This document shows positions 1 to 8,100 of a stretch of 64,000 bases of DNA, piece by piece; the first letter of the stretch is position 1, and the number at the start of each line of letters is the position of its first letter. Below the pieces are notes generated by a model, which was not told the origin of the DNA, ran no database searches, and saw only the letters and a program-made list of their open reading frames with translations. A program made the position numbers and the translations under genes. The stretch spans positions 1-64,000 of the forward strand of contig JASLHI010000050.1 in assembly GCA_030149815.1 (NCBI GenBank), read 5' to 3'. Origin of the DNA: Aquirhabdus sp. (GTDB lineage: Bacteria > Pseudomonadota > Gammaproteobacteria > Pseudomonadales > Moraxellaceae).

Positions 1-64
1 AGTGTTGGGCAATCTAAGCTGGGGCGTCTTTTTCAGTTTTATTGATTTGGAAGTGAGTGTTGTA

Positions 65-141
65 CTGCTTATATAGGCTCGTGAACTGAGACTTTTGCTC
101 CCCAAGACATGATTCCACAGTTCACGAGCCTATATGAGTAG
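65..141. repeat. long inverted repeat / stable hairpin
   Basis: Arms 71-88 and 118-135 are perfect 18-base inverted copies (ATATAGGCTCGTGAACTG and its complement). As RNA the stem can extend to 65-88/118-141 with two G-U pairs around a 29-base loop. It lies just past the 3' end of the NikR-like gene. There is no T-run on either side, so it is not a standard terminator. It could be an RNA processing element, a large operator or a remnant of a small mobile element. Confidence 0.75.
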
Positions 142-176
142 GCAGCACAGATATAGTTCTGCTCAGCCAATAAAAT

Positions 177-617
177 TCAATTATAGACAGGTGGCATGAT
201 CGCGGTTAGGGTTTGTAGCCGACCTGTGATGACACCACGAAGTGTGGTGAGTTCGTTGCTAATTTTTTCTAGTTGATGCGCGGGGCCTTGCACGAGGATG
301 ACTTCCATGACGCGATTCTCGGCAAGTTGAACATGGAGTGAGCTGATGACTTCAGCCAGATGATGGTATTGGAGGTCAGCAAGATGACGTTGTAGATTTG
401 GGATAGAGCGATCATAAAGCAGGGTAATTGTTCCAACCATGACCTCATCGCCCAGAGTGCGTTTATGCTCAGTAATGTGTTGATGTAGCATGTCGGCGAC
501 GGCTTGTGAGCGACTTTCAAATCCCCTTGTTTCGACCATGGTGTCGAGTTCTTCGAGTAATTCTTGTGATAATGACAGACTGATACGGCTGACGAGCTGG
601 TTATCGGGTTTGCTCAT
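177..617 (-). CDS. NikR-fold ribbon-helix-helix regulator with degenerate nickel site
   Basis: This 146-residue protein has a ribbon-helix-helix DNA-binding N-terminus (about residues 8-50, SRISLSLSQELLEELD then SRSQAVADML) and an ACT-like C-terminal domain, the NikR architecture. Hand alignment to E. coli NikR without gaps puts its nickel ligands H76, H87, H89 and C95 at Y84, H95, Q97 and V103, so three of four are missing. It is therefore probably not a nickel sensor. It follows the oxygenase/unknown gene pair on the same strand, 120 bases downstream and behind a hairpin, so it may regulate the guanidine-related genes. The effector cannot be told from sequence. Confidence 0.8.
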   Translation of the reverse strand: MSKPDNQLVSRISLSLSQELLEELDTMVETRGFESRSQAVADMLHQHITEHKRTLGDEVMVGTITLLYDRSIPNLQRHLADLQYHHLAEVISSLHVQLAENRVMEVILVQGPAHQLEKISNELTTLRGVITGRLQTLTAIMPPVYN

Positions 618-684
618 GGATGATGGACTCGGATTTCCTGATAATGATCCATCTATAGCATATATTGGACCATGATGGCGTGAT

Positions 685-710
685 GGATGGCAGAAGATGC
701 TCTGCCATCC
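685..710. terminator. hairpin between NikR-like gene and upstream gene pair
   Basis: Perfect 10-base arms GGATGGCAGA (685-694) and TCTGCCATCC (701-710) enclose a 6-base loop. It sits between the 3' end of the unknown gene (738) and the start of the NikR-like gene (617). No clear T-run follows on the minus strand, so it may be an attenuator or an RNA-stabilising stem rather than a full terminator. Confidence 0.5.
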
Positions 711-737
711 ACATAAGTGCTTAAAGAATAGTCGTGT

Positions 738-1742
738 TTAAAGAATAGTCTGAGTGTAGCGGGTACGCCAAGCTGATTCCTGTTGCATCCAGCTTTGTGC
801 TGCTGGTGTCGTCAGGGTAGGATACTGGTAGTCGAATGAAGCATCGAGCACATCTACAGCATATACTCGCGTATAAGGCTGATTCTCGTACTCCAGTGTT
901 TGTACTAGATGACCGTTCTCATCCCAGCTAAATCCGTCCAAAGACAGGAGCGATGTCTGGATACGGTCTGGATGAGTCGAGCGGGTAATCATGAATCCAT
1001 CGTTGATATTCCCGATTGCCAGATTGGTCTCGCATCCCATGAGTGCCTTCCATAGCCTACGATCATGTCCATAGTGATGTACCAGTCGCGGTAGTGTGGC
1101 TTGTTCGTGATGTTCTCGCTTATAAGTTTTGACCATCGTGGCAATTTGATCGGTCTGATGGGGTGTGCGTCCGATGACCATCGCGGCATAATGATCATTG
1201 ATGATCAGCCCACCTCCAGTACGTATGAGTGTACCTGTAGCATCATATTCTCCAAGCAATTGCAGCCCGATCAGAGGACCTGTGGTCTGATTTTGTAGCC
1301 GCCAGTCTTCGACTAATACATTATTTGGTGCAAATTCAATCATGCAATTACCGACACGGCGCAGAATGGCGGGTTCGGGCCAGAGGTCGTGAAGCTGCAA
1401 TGAGGTTGCTGCCTGCCAAGACAGTTGCTGATTGGTCTCATTCCAGTGTGATTCGGCAAACCAGCCCTGATGCTGAGCCAGTAGGCTTTGCTGGGCTGGA
1501 TTGGTGTTATCCAGATCATCGGAACGAAGTTGGTGATCAAATCTAGGCAGACGCAGGTCAATACTGAAGCGGAGACTTTGCAGCCAGTATACTTCCATAT
1601 CCGTATCGGTCTGTCCGTCGGCATAAGTGATGAAACGACGTTTAAAAGCGCCAATCATCCAGTTGGGTACAGGCAGATGACTCCATGTTGTCTGATGAGA
1701 TTGAGCTTGGTGTGGGGAAGTCAGAATTTCAACCAGATGCAT
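738..1742 (-). CDS. unrecognised protein, possibly HRI1/lipocalin-like
   Basis: The 334-residue product was not firmly recognised. The stretch around residues 45-65 (EVYWLQSLRFSIDLRLP) and a later WRLQ/GGGLIINDHYAAMVIGR pattern resemble a loosely defined family of beta-rich proteins related to yeast HRI1, but this is from memory. No signal peptide or membrane segment is visible, so it is probably cytoplasmic. It begins 2 bases after the stop of the 2-oxoglutarate oxygenase gene and should be co-transcribed with it. That coupling suggests a linked role, perhaps binding a substrate or product, but no reaction can be assigned. Confidence 0.55.
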   Translation of the reverse strand: MHLVEILTSPHQAQSHQTTWSHLPVPNWMIGAFKRRFITYADGQTDTDMEVYWLQSLRFSIDLRLPRFDHQLRSDDLDNTNPAQQSLLAQHQGWFAESHWNETNQQLSWQAATSLQLHDLWPEPAILRRVGNCMIEFAPNNVLVEDWRLQNQTTGPLIGLQLLGEYDATGTLIRTGGGLIINDHYAAMVIGRTPHQTDQIATMVKTYKREHHEQATLPRLVHHYGHDRRLWKALMGCETNLAIGNINDGFMITRSTHPDRIQTSLLSLDGFSWDENGHLVQTLEYENQPYTRVYAVDVLDASFDYQYPTLTTPAAQSWMQQESAWRTRYTQTIL

Positions 1743-1744
1743 GA

Positions 1745-2809
1745 TCAGCCCTCCATAATGTCGCTAGTAGATGGACCGAATGACGAAAGTGCCATTGCAC
1801 CTTCAGGTAAGCTAATCTCACCACGAGCCAGACGTTCTTTCAGATAAGAGAAAGTTTGTATGGTCTGGGCATACAGATGATTCCCGCAGCGGAGCGGGGT
1901 ATAGCTGCGATTGCCTGCAGACAGGCTCGGGATTGGTGCAATGAGCGTGTCGTAATTGCAGGCACAAAATAAGGGAAATGAATAGCGTTCTTCTTTGACT
2001 TTACGGACGCGGTGACTCGTTGCAACGAACTGACCAGCAGAAAGAATTTCCATCATATCGCCAATATTGACGACGAGTGCGGATGGGATGACTGGTGCAT
2101 CAATCCATTCACCAGCACCATTCATGACTTCCAGCCCATCGGCTGTAGGATAAAGAATGGTGAAGCATTCATAGTCAGTATGTGCGCCGATACCTGGACG
2201 ATCTTCAATGGTTGGATTATAAGGATAATGAATGAGTCGAAGCTGGCTTGGTGGTGTGGTGACTAGCGTCGAAAAATAGTCTTCTCTGAGTCCCAATGCC
2301 AAGGCAAAACCTCGGAATAAAGTCTGTCCTACGGTGAATGCTGCCTGATAATAGCGGCCGACAACCTCCTGAAATTGAGGAAAATCAGGCCATTGATTGG
2401 GTCCCAACATTGGCTTGCGCCCATCTGTGTCGGTATAGTCATAGCCGATGTCAAAAGTTTCCTTGTAATCATAGCTGCCAGAGGAGAGATATTCTTCACC
2501 CATCGGCACATAGCCACTGTGATTGCTGGATTGACCGATGTAATGACGACGTTTGGTTTCCTCAGATTGAGCAAAATAATCTTTGGCGATATTCCGCAAA
2601 TCGTTAAACAGGGACTCAGCAATGCCATGTCCAGTGATGTACAGAAAGCCCGCGTCGTGTGCTGCCGCGCCGAGTGCTTGTGCAGCGGCATGTCGTGTTG
2701 CTAGATCGGGTGCGTAGAAACCTGAAATATCAATGATGGGCAGCATTTGAAAATCGGTATGAGAGGAAGACGCAGCAATTTGAGAAACGGGGATTTGATG
2801 AGAGTTCAT
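1745..2809 (-). CDS. 2-oxoglutarate/Fe(II)-dependent oxygenase, isopenicillin N synthase family
   Basis: The 354-residue protein has the two-domain layout of the IPNS/flavanone hydroxylase family: an N-terminal DIOX_N region (about 22-130) and a C-terminal double-stranded beta-helix. The iron ligands are seen as HTDYE (H-x-D) and the His of ATSHRV, and an R-x-S motif (RYS) after it binds 2-oxoglutarate. It lies divergent to the riboswitch-controlled guanidine operon. Related 2OG enzymes such as the ethylene-forming enzyme and plant homoarginine hydroxylases release guanidine from guanidino compounds. A similar role here is an inference from position; the substrate is not visible in the sequence. 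Confidence 0.85.
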   Translation of the reverse strand: MNSHQIPVSQIAASSSHTDFQMLPIIDISGFYAPDLATRHAAAQALGAAAHDAGFLYITGHGIAESLFNDLRNIAKDYFAQSEETKRRHYIGQSSNHSGYVPMGEEYLSSGSYDYKETFDIGYDYTDTDGRKPMLGPNQWPDFPQFQEVVGRYYQAAFTVGQTLFRGFALALGLREDYFSTLVTTPPSQLRLIHYPYNPTIEDRPGIGAHTDYECFTILYPTADGLEVMNGAGEWIDAPVIPSALVVNIGDMMEILSAGQFVATSHRVRKVKEERYSFPLFCACNYDTLIAPIPSLSAGNRSYTPLRCGNHLYAQTIQTFSYLKERLARGEISLPEGAMALSSFGPSTSDIMEG

Positions 2810-2869
2810 GGCTCATGCTCCAAGGCGCAAAAATGGGTTTTTGCGCTGGCCGTCCAGCATGAGTACAGT

Positions 2870-2942
2870 GAATCATGATGGGCTGTTGCTACTAACCAGT
2901 TGCAGACTAGTTGCAAATGTACGTACAGCCGTATCATGATTC
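2870..2942. promoter_or_regulatory. ATCATGAT-containing dyad upstream of oxygenase gene
   Basis: GAATCATGAT (2870-2879) plus GGCTGT (2881-2886) is mirrored by ACAGCC (2925-2930) plus ATCATGATTC (2933-2942), about 61-133 bases upstream of the oxygenase start. Each ATCATGAT is itself a palindrome, and a third copy lies at 3217-3224 within GCATCA-N3-TGATGC. This is the best candidate operator for a local regulator such as the NikR-like protein. No binding evidence exists. Confidence 0.45.
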
Positions 2943-3036
2943 GCCGATGGGTCGTCCCATATTCTACTATTAGCTATAACATGATTTTATTATTTTGGTC
3001 AAATGATTATTTTATAAGAATAAATTTGATAAATTC

Positions 3037-3084
3037 TGGTGCAATCTAGTCGTAATTTGGTGCAGCATAGTCCATTTTGGTGCA
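3037..3084. promoter_or_regulatory. three TGGTGCA direct repeats, NtrC-like half-sites
   Basis: TGGTGCA occurs at 3037-3043, 3058-3064 and 3078-3084, spaced 21 and 20 bases so all face the same side of the helix. TGCACC/GGTGCA is the half-site of NtrC boxes. The third copy shares ATTTTGGTGC with the complement of the NtrC-like sites upstream of ntrB in this window. They lie roughly 90-140 bases before the start point expected for the sigma-54-like element at 3147. The other half-sites are poor. Confidence 0.45.
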
Positions 3085-3146
3085 AATTTTAAAGCGAGCA
3101 TGTAGATATTCTGTTTTTTGAGAATGGTTGAGGGAAATGATAGTTG

Positions 3147-3163
3147 TTGGTCTGATTATTGCT
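3147..3163 (+). promoter_or_regulatory. candidate sigma-54 promoter for the guanidine operon
   Basis: TTGGTCTGATTATTGCT has GG (3149-3150) and GC (3161-3162) ten bases apart and a TTGC -12 element, as sigma-54 promoters do. The CAC usually following the -24 GG is absent, so the match is partial. A start would fall near 3174, about 170 bases before the riboswitch. Confidence 0.35.
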
Positions 3164-3247
3164 GATCATTAAGAGTAAGGAAATGGTGAGAGTACAAGGA
3201 TTGCTTGTCTAGTTGCATCATGATGATGCTAAGGGTTAATCGATGGC

Positions 3248-3276
3248 TTGACAGGCGGTTCAGAATTGTTCACGAT
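3248..3276 (+). promoter_or_regulatory. candidate sigma-70 promoter before the riboswitch
   Basis: A perfect -35 TTGACA (3248-3253) is followed after 17 bases by CACGAT (3271-3276), a weak -10. Transcription would start near 3283 and enter the guanidine-I aptamer about 60 bases later. It is an alternative or addition to the sigma-54-like element upstream. Confidence 0.45.
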
Positions 3277-3339
3277 AAAAAAGTAAACTGATGATTGTCA
3301 GGTTGCATGTGCCATGGAGAAACCTCCGATGGCTTGAAA

Positions 3340-3494
3340 TTTTAAAGCACGCTAGGGTTCCGATGTCCTGTAATTGCAATTTGCATTTGCACGACATGAC
3401 TGGTCCGAGAGCGGGCGGTTCTAAAAGACGTCTTCGGTCGTCTGTCTGTGATCAGACATTTTAGGACTACACGGCGGGACAAAAGCCCGGGAGA
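3340..3494 (+). ncRNA. guanidine-I (ykkC) riboswitch aptamer
   Basis: The three conserved blocks of the ykkC/guanidine-I class are present in order: CTAGGGTTCCG (3352-3362), CTGGTCCGAGAG (3400-3411), and ACGGCGGGAC followed by AAAAGCCCGGGAGA (3471-3494). Between the second and third blocks is a variable hairpin arm with a TTCGG tetraloop. A small extra stem, CCAT/GGAG pairing with CTCC/ATGG, precedes it at 3312-3332. The downstream genes are exactly those this riboswitch class controls for guanidine breakdown. Guanidine binding should stabilise the aptamer and prevent the overlapping terminator. Confidence 0.95.
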
Positions 3495-3541
3495 TTAAGA
3501 CACCGTTACGGACGTGTGTACTCTCTCGTTTTGGTTTTTTT
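3490..3541 (+). terminator. riboswitch expression platform, intrinsic terminator
   Basis: GAGA (3491-3494), the last conserved bases of the aptamer, pairs with TCTC further down around an inner ACAC/GTGT stem, and the hairpin is followed by TTTTGGTTTTTTT. Because the terminator uses aptamer bases, ligand-bound RNA should read through: an ON switch by transcription attenuation. Confidence 0.85.
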
Positions 3542-3563
3542 AGTCTGCTGTGGAGTAAAAAAG

Positions 3564-4337
3564 ATGTCTGCATTATCTGTAAATGAGGCTGCAACTGAGT
3601 CTGTAACTCAATCGTTTCATGCTGATGTACCACTGTGGCAAGATGTGTTGCCTGGTGGTTGCCATTGGTCTGCGCGTATTCGCCGGGGTACGGTACTTCA
3701 ATTCACTGCGTTGGCAGCTCATGCCAATCTGTCGGCACTTTTCTTCAATGCCGAGGAAAAACTCGAACGCTATAACATGCCAGATACGATGAAGGCCCAG
3801 CATACGGCTTACCTAACCGCAGGTCATGTCTGCTATTCCGACATGGGACGTATCCTGTGTTCGGTCGTACGGGATGATACGGGCTGGATAGATACCTTCT
3901 GTGGATTGTCAGATGCAGCACTGATCAAGGCTCGCTATGGGGTTTGTGGCTTTGGTGCAGCGCGTAATGGCATGTACCGCAATGGCCGCGATGGCTTTCT
4001 GGTCGAGATGACGAAATGGGGGCTTTCAAATCGTCATCTCGCGGCTAATCTCAATCTCTTTAGCAAAGTGTCATCCCATGCAAATGGGCAACTGATCTGG
4101 CATCCTGAACATGCCCAGATTGGTGATGTCATTGAACTGCGCTTTGAAATGGATACGCTGGTCATTTTGTCTGCAGCTCCGCATCCTTTAGATCCATCCC
4201 CCCAATACCAGCCTGCACCCGTGCAAATCACTGCCTACAAAGCCCATCCCGTGATGGATGACGATCCTTGTCGAACTTCTTGTGCCCAGAACACGCGTGG
4301 GTTTGAGAACAACGCCCGTTATTACCTTGAAGTCTAA
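3564..4337 (+). CDS. carboxyguanidine deiminase subunit (DUF1989, urea carboxylase-associated protein 1 type)
   Basis: This 257-residue protein belongs to the DUF1989 family long annotated as urea carboxylase-associated protein. Published work showed that such paired proteins (CgdA and CgdB) deiminate carboxyguanidine to allophanate. Visible family features are the LPGGCHWSARIRRGTVLQF opening, a Cys/His-rich middle, and NRHLAANLNLF. The ATG at 3564 is chosen because GTGGAG precedes it by about 8 bases; an upstream GTG at 3516 lies inside the riboswitch terminator. It is the first gene of the operon. Which subunit letter applies is not certain. Confidence 0.85.
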   Translation: MSALSVNEAATESVTQSFHADVPLWQDVLPGGCHWSARIRRGTVLQFTALAAHANLSALFFNAEEKLERYNMPDTMKAQHTAYLTAGHVCYSDMGRILCSVVRDDTGWIDTFCGLSDAALIKARYGVCGFGAARNGMYRNGRDGFLVEMTKWGLSNRHLAANLNLFSKVSSHANGQLIWHPEHAQIGDVIELRFEMDTLVILSAAPHPLDPSPQYQPAPVQITAYKAHPVMDDDPCRTSCAQNTRGFENNARYYLEV

Positions 4338-4476
4338 CCTCCTAGGACATCCCGTTACGTTTAAGAACATGGGATGACGGCAAAGCATTTTTTATCAACG
4401 TTTTTATCATTAGATGTGGGTTATACCGCCTGAAGACCAGATTGGCACAGTGGTTCTGCCCAGAGAGGAAAGTCAG

Positions 4477-5172
4477 ATGAATACAACATTAAATATCAGT
4501 CCGCTTGAGGCATCGACCGCGATCCTAAATGAGGTGTGTCCGTCGGGAGAATCGTGGATGGGACGGATTACCCGTGGGCAGACCTTTCGGATTGTCGATC
4601 TCGAAGGGAATCAAGCGGTGGATACACTGTTCTTTAATGCCAATAATCCAGATGAACGCTATAGCGCGGTGGATACGATTCGGGGGACGGGTCAGCTGTA
4701 TCTGGGACAAGACTCCGTACTCTATAGCACCAATCAGAGCATGATGGCGCGAATTACAGCGGACACTTGCGGACGTCATGACACGTTGGGCGGTGCTTGC
4801 TCCTGCGAGAGTAACACTGTGCGCTATGCCATGAACAAACGTCCAATGCACAGTTGCCGCGATAATTTCATGTATGCCTTAAGCCATCATCCGATTGCCC
4901 ATGATGTAGGTCTGGCAACGGACCATCTGACTGCCAATATTAACTTTTTTATGAATGTACCCGTCACTACGGAGGGTCATCTGACCTTTGCTGATGGAAT
5001 TTCGGGTGCAGGTAAATATGTCGAACTGGTGGCTGAGATGGATTTGGTGATACTGATTTCCAACTGTCCGCAGCTTAATAATCCGTGTAATGACTATAAC
5101 CCAACGCCAATTCAGCTTTTGGTTTGGGATACCGTGGCTGCGAACTCAAGTCTGGAGATGACTCATGTTTAA
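4477..5172 (+). CDS. carboxyguanidine deiminase subunit (DUF1989, urea carboxylase-associated protein 2 type)
   Basis: The 231-residue protein is the partner DUF1989 subunit. It has the family's highly conserved RIVDLEGNQAVDTLFFNA, TADTCGRHDTLGGACS and NCQLNNP-like (NCPQLNNPC) motifs; the Cys and His residues in these are plausible metal or catalytic residues. The ATG at 4477 follows GAGAGGAAA, a strong ribosome site, so the longer frame beginning at 4414 is not used. The stop overlaps the start of the carboxylase gene by 8 bases, which implies translational coupling. With the preceding gene it should convert carboxyguanidine to allophanate and ammonia in the cytoplasm. Confidence 0.9.
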   Translation: MNTTLNISPLEASTAILNEVCPSGESWMGRITRGQTFRIVDLEGNQAVDTLFFNANNPDERYSAVDTIRGTGQLYLGQDSVLYSTNQSMMARITADTCGRHDTLGGACSCESNTVRYAMNKRPMHSCRDNFMYALSHHPIAHDVGLATDHLTANINFFMNVPVTTEGHLTFADGISGAGKYVELVAEMDLVILISNCPQLNNPCNDYNPTPIQLLVWDTVAANSSLEMTHV

Positions 5173-8100
5173 TAAAGTCCTGATTGCTAATCGCGGCGCA
5201 ATTGCCTGTCGGGTTATTCGTACACTCAAAGCGTTAGGTATCCGCTCGGTTGCGGTCTATTCTGAAGCTGATCAGGATGCACTGCATGTCAGTCTTGCTG
5301 ATGAAGCAGTTTGCATCGGACCTGCGCCTGCCAAGGAAAGTTATCTCAATGCCGAACGTATCCTTGCCGTCGCATTGGAAACAGGTGCACAGGCGATTCA
5401 CCCTGGTTATGGCTTCTTGTCGGAAAATGCTGCTTTTGCCGAGTCCTGTACGGCGGCGGGGATTGTGTTCATTGGACCGACACCTGAACAGATGCGGTTA
5501 TTTGGTCTTAAGCATACTGCACGCGAGCTAGCATTACAGAGTCAAGTTCCTTTGCTACCAGGTAGCGGGTTGTTGTCCGGTCTGGATGATGCCAAAACTG
5601 AGGCGATGCGAATTGGTTATCCCGTTATGCTGAAAAGTACGGCTGGTGGTGGGGGTATAGGTATGCGTCTGGTCTGGAGTGCGGATGAACTGACCGATGC
5701 CTATCAGGCCGTTTCCCATCTGGCGCAGTCGAATTTCAAAGATGCAGGTTTGTATTTAGAAAAATACGTCCAGCATGCACGTCATATCGAGGTGCAAGTT
5801 TTTGGAAATGGGCATGGACGCGTGTTGGCGCTTGGTGAGCGCGACTGTTCGGTGCAGCGACGCAATCAAAAGGTGATTGAGGAGACGCCAGCACCTCATC
5901 TGTCAGCGGCAGATCGTCAAGCATTGCTAGATACCGCGATCAGACTGATGGAGTCAGTGCAGTATCGTTCGGCTGGCACGGTCGAGTTCGTCATGGATGC
6001 GACGACAGGCGATTGCTATTTCCTTGAGGTGAATACGCGTTTACAAGTTGAGCATGGGGTCACTGAAGAAGTGACGGGTGTTGATCTGGTCGCGTGGATG
6101 GTGTTGCTGGCGGGTGGTGACTGGAGTTTGCCAGAGCATGCACCACTGTCAGAGGGCGCATCCATACAGGTGCGGATTTACGCCGAAGATCCAGCGCGGA
6201 ATTTCCTGCCGTCATCAGGAATATTGACACAGGTGGAATATCCATCCGAGGTGCGTGTAGAGTCTGCGGTACAGCAGGGCTCGAGTGTGCCACCGTTTTA
6301 TGATCCGATGGTCGCCAAAGTGATCGTACGTGCTGATAATCGCGATGAGGCAATTGCACGTCTACAAATGGCGCTGGATGAGACGCATCTGGCGGGGATT
6401 GAAACCAATCTGGATTATGTGAAGGCGATTCTGGCTGGTTCAGTGTTTCGTGAGGGACGGCAAACGACACGTTATCTGAATGATTTTGTCTGGAAGGCAC
6501 AGCGCATTGAGGTATTGCAGGCAGGGGTGCAGACATCGGTGCAGGATGCGACAGGCCGCCTAGGCTACTGGAATGTCGGTGTGCCTCCGTCGGGTGCTAT
6601 GGATGCGTTGAGTCTGCGTATTGCCAATCACCTCGTGGGCAATCACGATAATGATGCAGGTCTAGAATGCACCATGAGCGGGCCGACCCTGAAGTTTTAT
6701 ACCGATAGTGTGGTATGTGTGACAGGGGCAGAGATGCCTGTGTTGTTGGATGAGATTGTGATGCCCATGTGGCAGAGCTTCGTTGCGCGCGCTGGGCAGA
6801 TCCTTGAGTGTGGTCGAATGACCGTGGGTTGTCGCAGTTATATTGCTATCCGTGGTGGTATCCATGTGCCGCAGTATTTGGGTAGTCAGGCAACCTTTAG
6901 TCTGGGGCAATTTGGAGGTCATGCTGGGCGTAATTTGCGGCTTGGCGACATGTTACCGATTAGCACATCATCTGTGGAGGAAATACCTTCTACAACTCCT
7001 GTAGCCACACTTCCTGTAGAGATGCAGCCTGTACTTGGACATGTTTGGCAGATTGGCGTCATGTATGGACCGCACGGTGCGCCAGATTTCTTTACCCCAG
7101 ACGATATACAGACGTTTTTTAATACGGATTGGGAAATCCACTATAACTCAAGTCGTACAGGCATTCGTCTGATTGGACCGAAGCCAACTTGGGCGCGGAC
7201 AGATGGTGGCGAGGCTGGGCTACATCCTTCTAATATTCATGACAATGCCTATGCCATCGGTGCAATTGACTTTACTGGAGATATGCCTGTGATTCTGGGG
7301 CCAGATGGACCAAGCCTTGGCGGGTTTGTCTGTCCCGCAGTGGTGGTCAAGGCTGAACTGTGGAAGCTGGGACAATTGCGCCCAGGAGATCGGGTGCGCT
7401 TCATTCCCATCAGTCAAGCGACGACAGATCGGCTAGAGGAGGTGCAGGAGCAATCGCTGGTACAGCTTTCTGGGGGTAATGAACAAGCATGTACATTTAA
7501 CCCTGTACTAACTCCAGAATGGGACACACTGTCATCAGATATTCTGACGCAATATCAGGTGGCTGGTGCGCCAGAAGTTATTTATCGTCCAGCAGGGGAT
7601 AACTACATTCTGATCGAATATGGTGATCTGGTACTTGATCTGAATTTGCGTTTCCGTGTCCATGCGCTGATGCAGTGGCTAGAAAGCCATGCCATCTCTG
7701 GAATCATTGATCTGACCCCAGGGATTCGCTCTTTACAAGTGCATTATGATGCTCATCTGCTGCCGCAGACTGAGTTATTGACCTGTCTGAAACAGGCTGA
7801 GTCTGAGTTACCTGCGATTGATGATATGGTCGTGCAGTCGCGGACAGTCTGGCTTCCGTTGGCATGGGATGATTCGCAGACTCGGCTTGCCATCGAAAAA
7901 TACATGCAATCTGTCCGAGCCGATGCCCCTTGGTGTCCAAGTAATCTTGAGTTCATTCGCCGCATCAATGGTCTTGCCAGTATAGATGATGTCAAGCGCA
8001 TCGTTTTTGATGCCAGTTATCTGGTGATGGGTTTGGGGGATGTTTATCTGGGCGCACCTGTGGCGACGCCGCTTGACCCACGCCATCGGCTCGTGACCAC

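Noticed and set aside
2910..2932. Sigma-54 promoter for the oxygenase gene on the minus strand
   Set aside because: GC and GG elements are present but 14 bases apart instead of 10.
3516..3563. Upstream extension of the first deiminase gene starting at GTG 3516
   Set aside because: It lies inside the riboswitch terminator and T-run, while ATG 3564 has its own ribosome site.
5736..8086. Several minus-strand ORFs within guanidine carboxylase
   Set aside because: They are antisense shadows of a clearly coding plus-strand frame.
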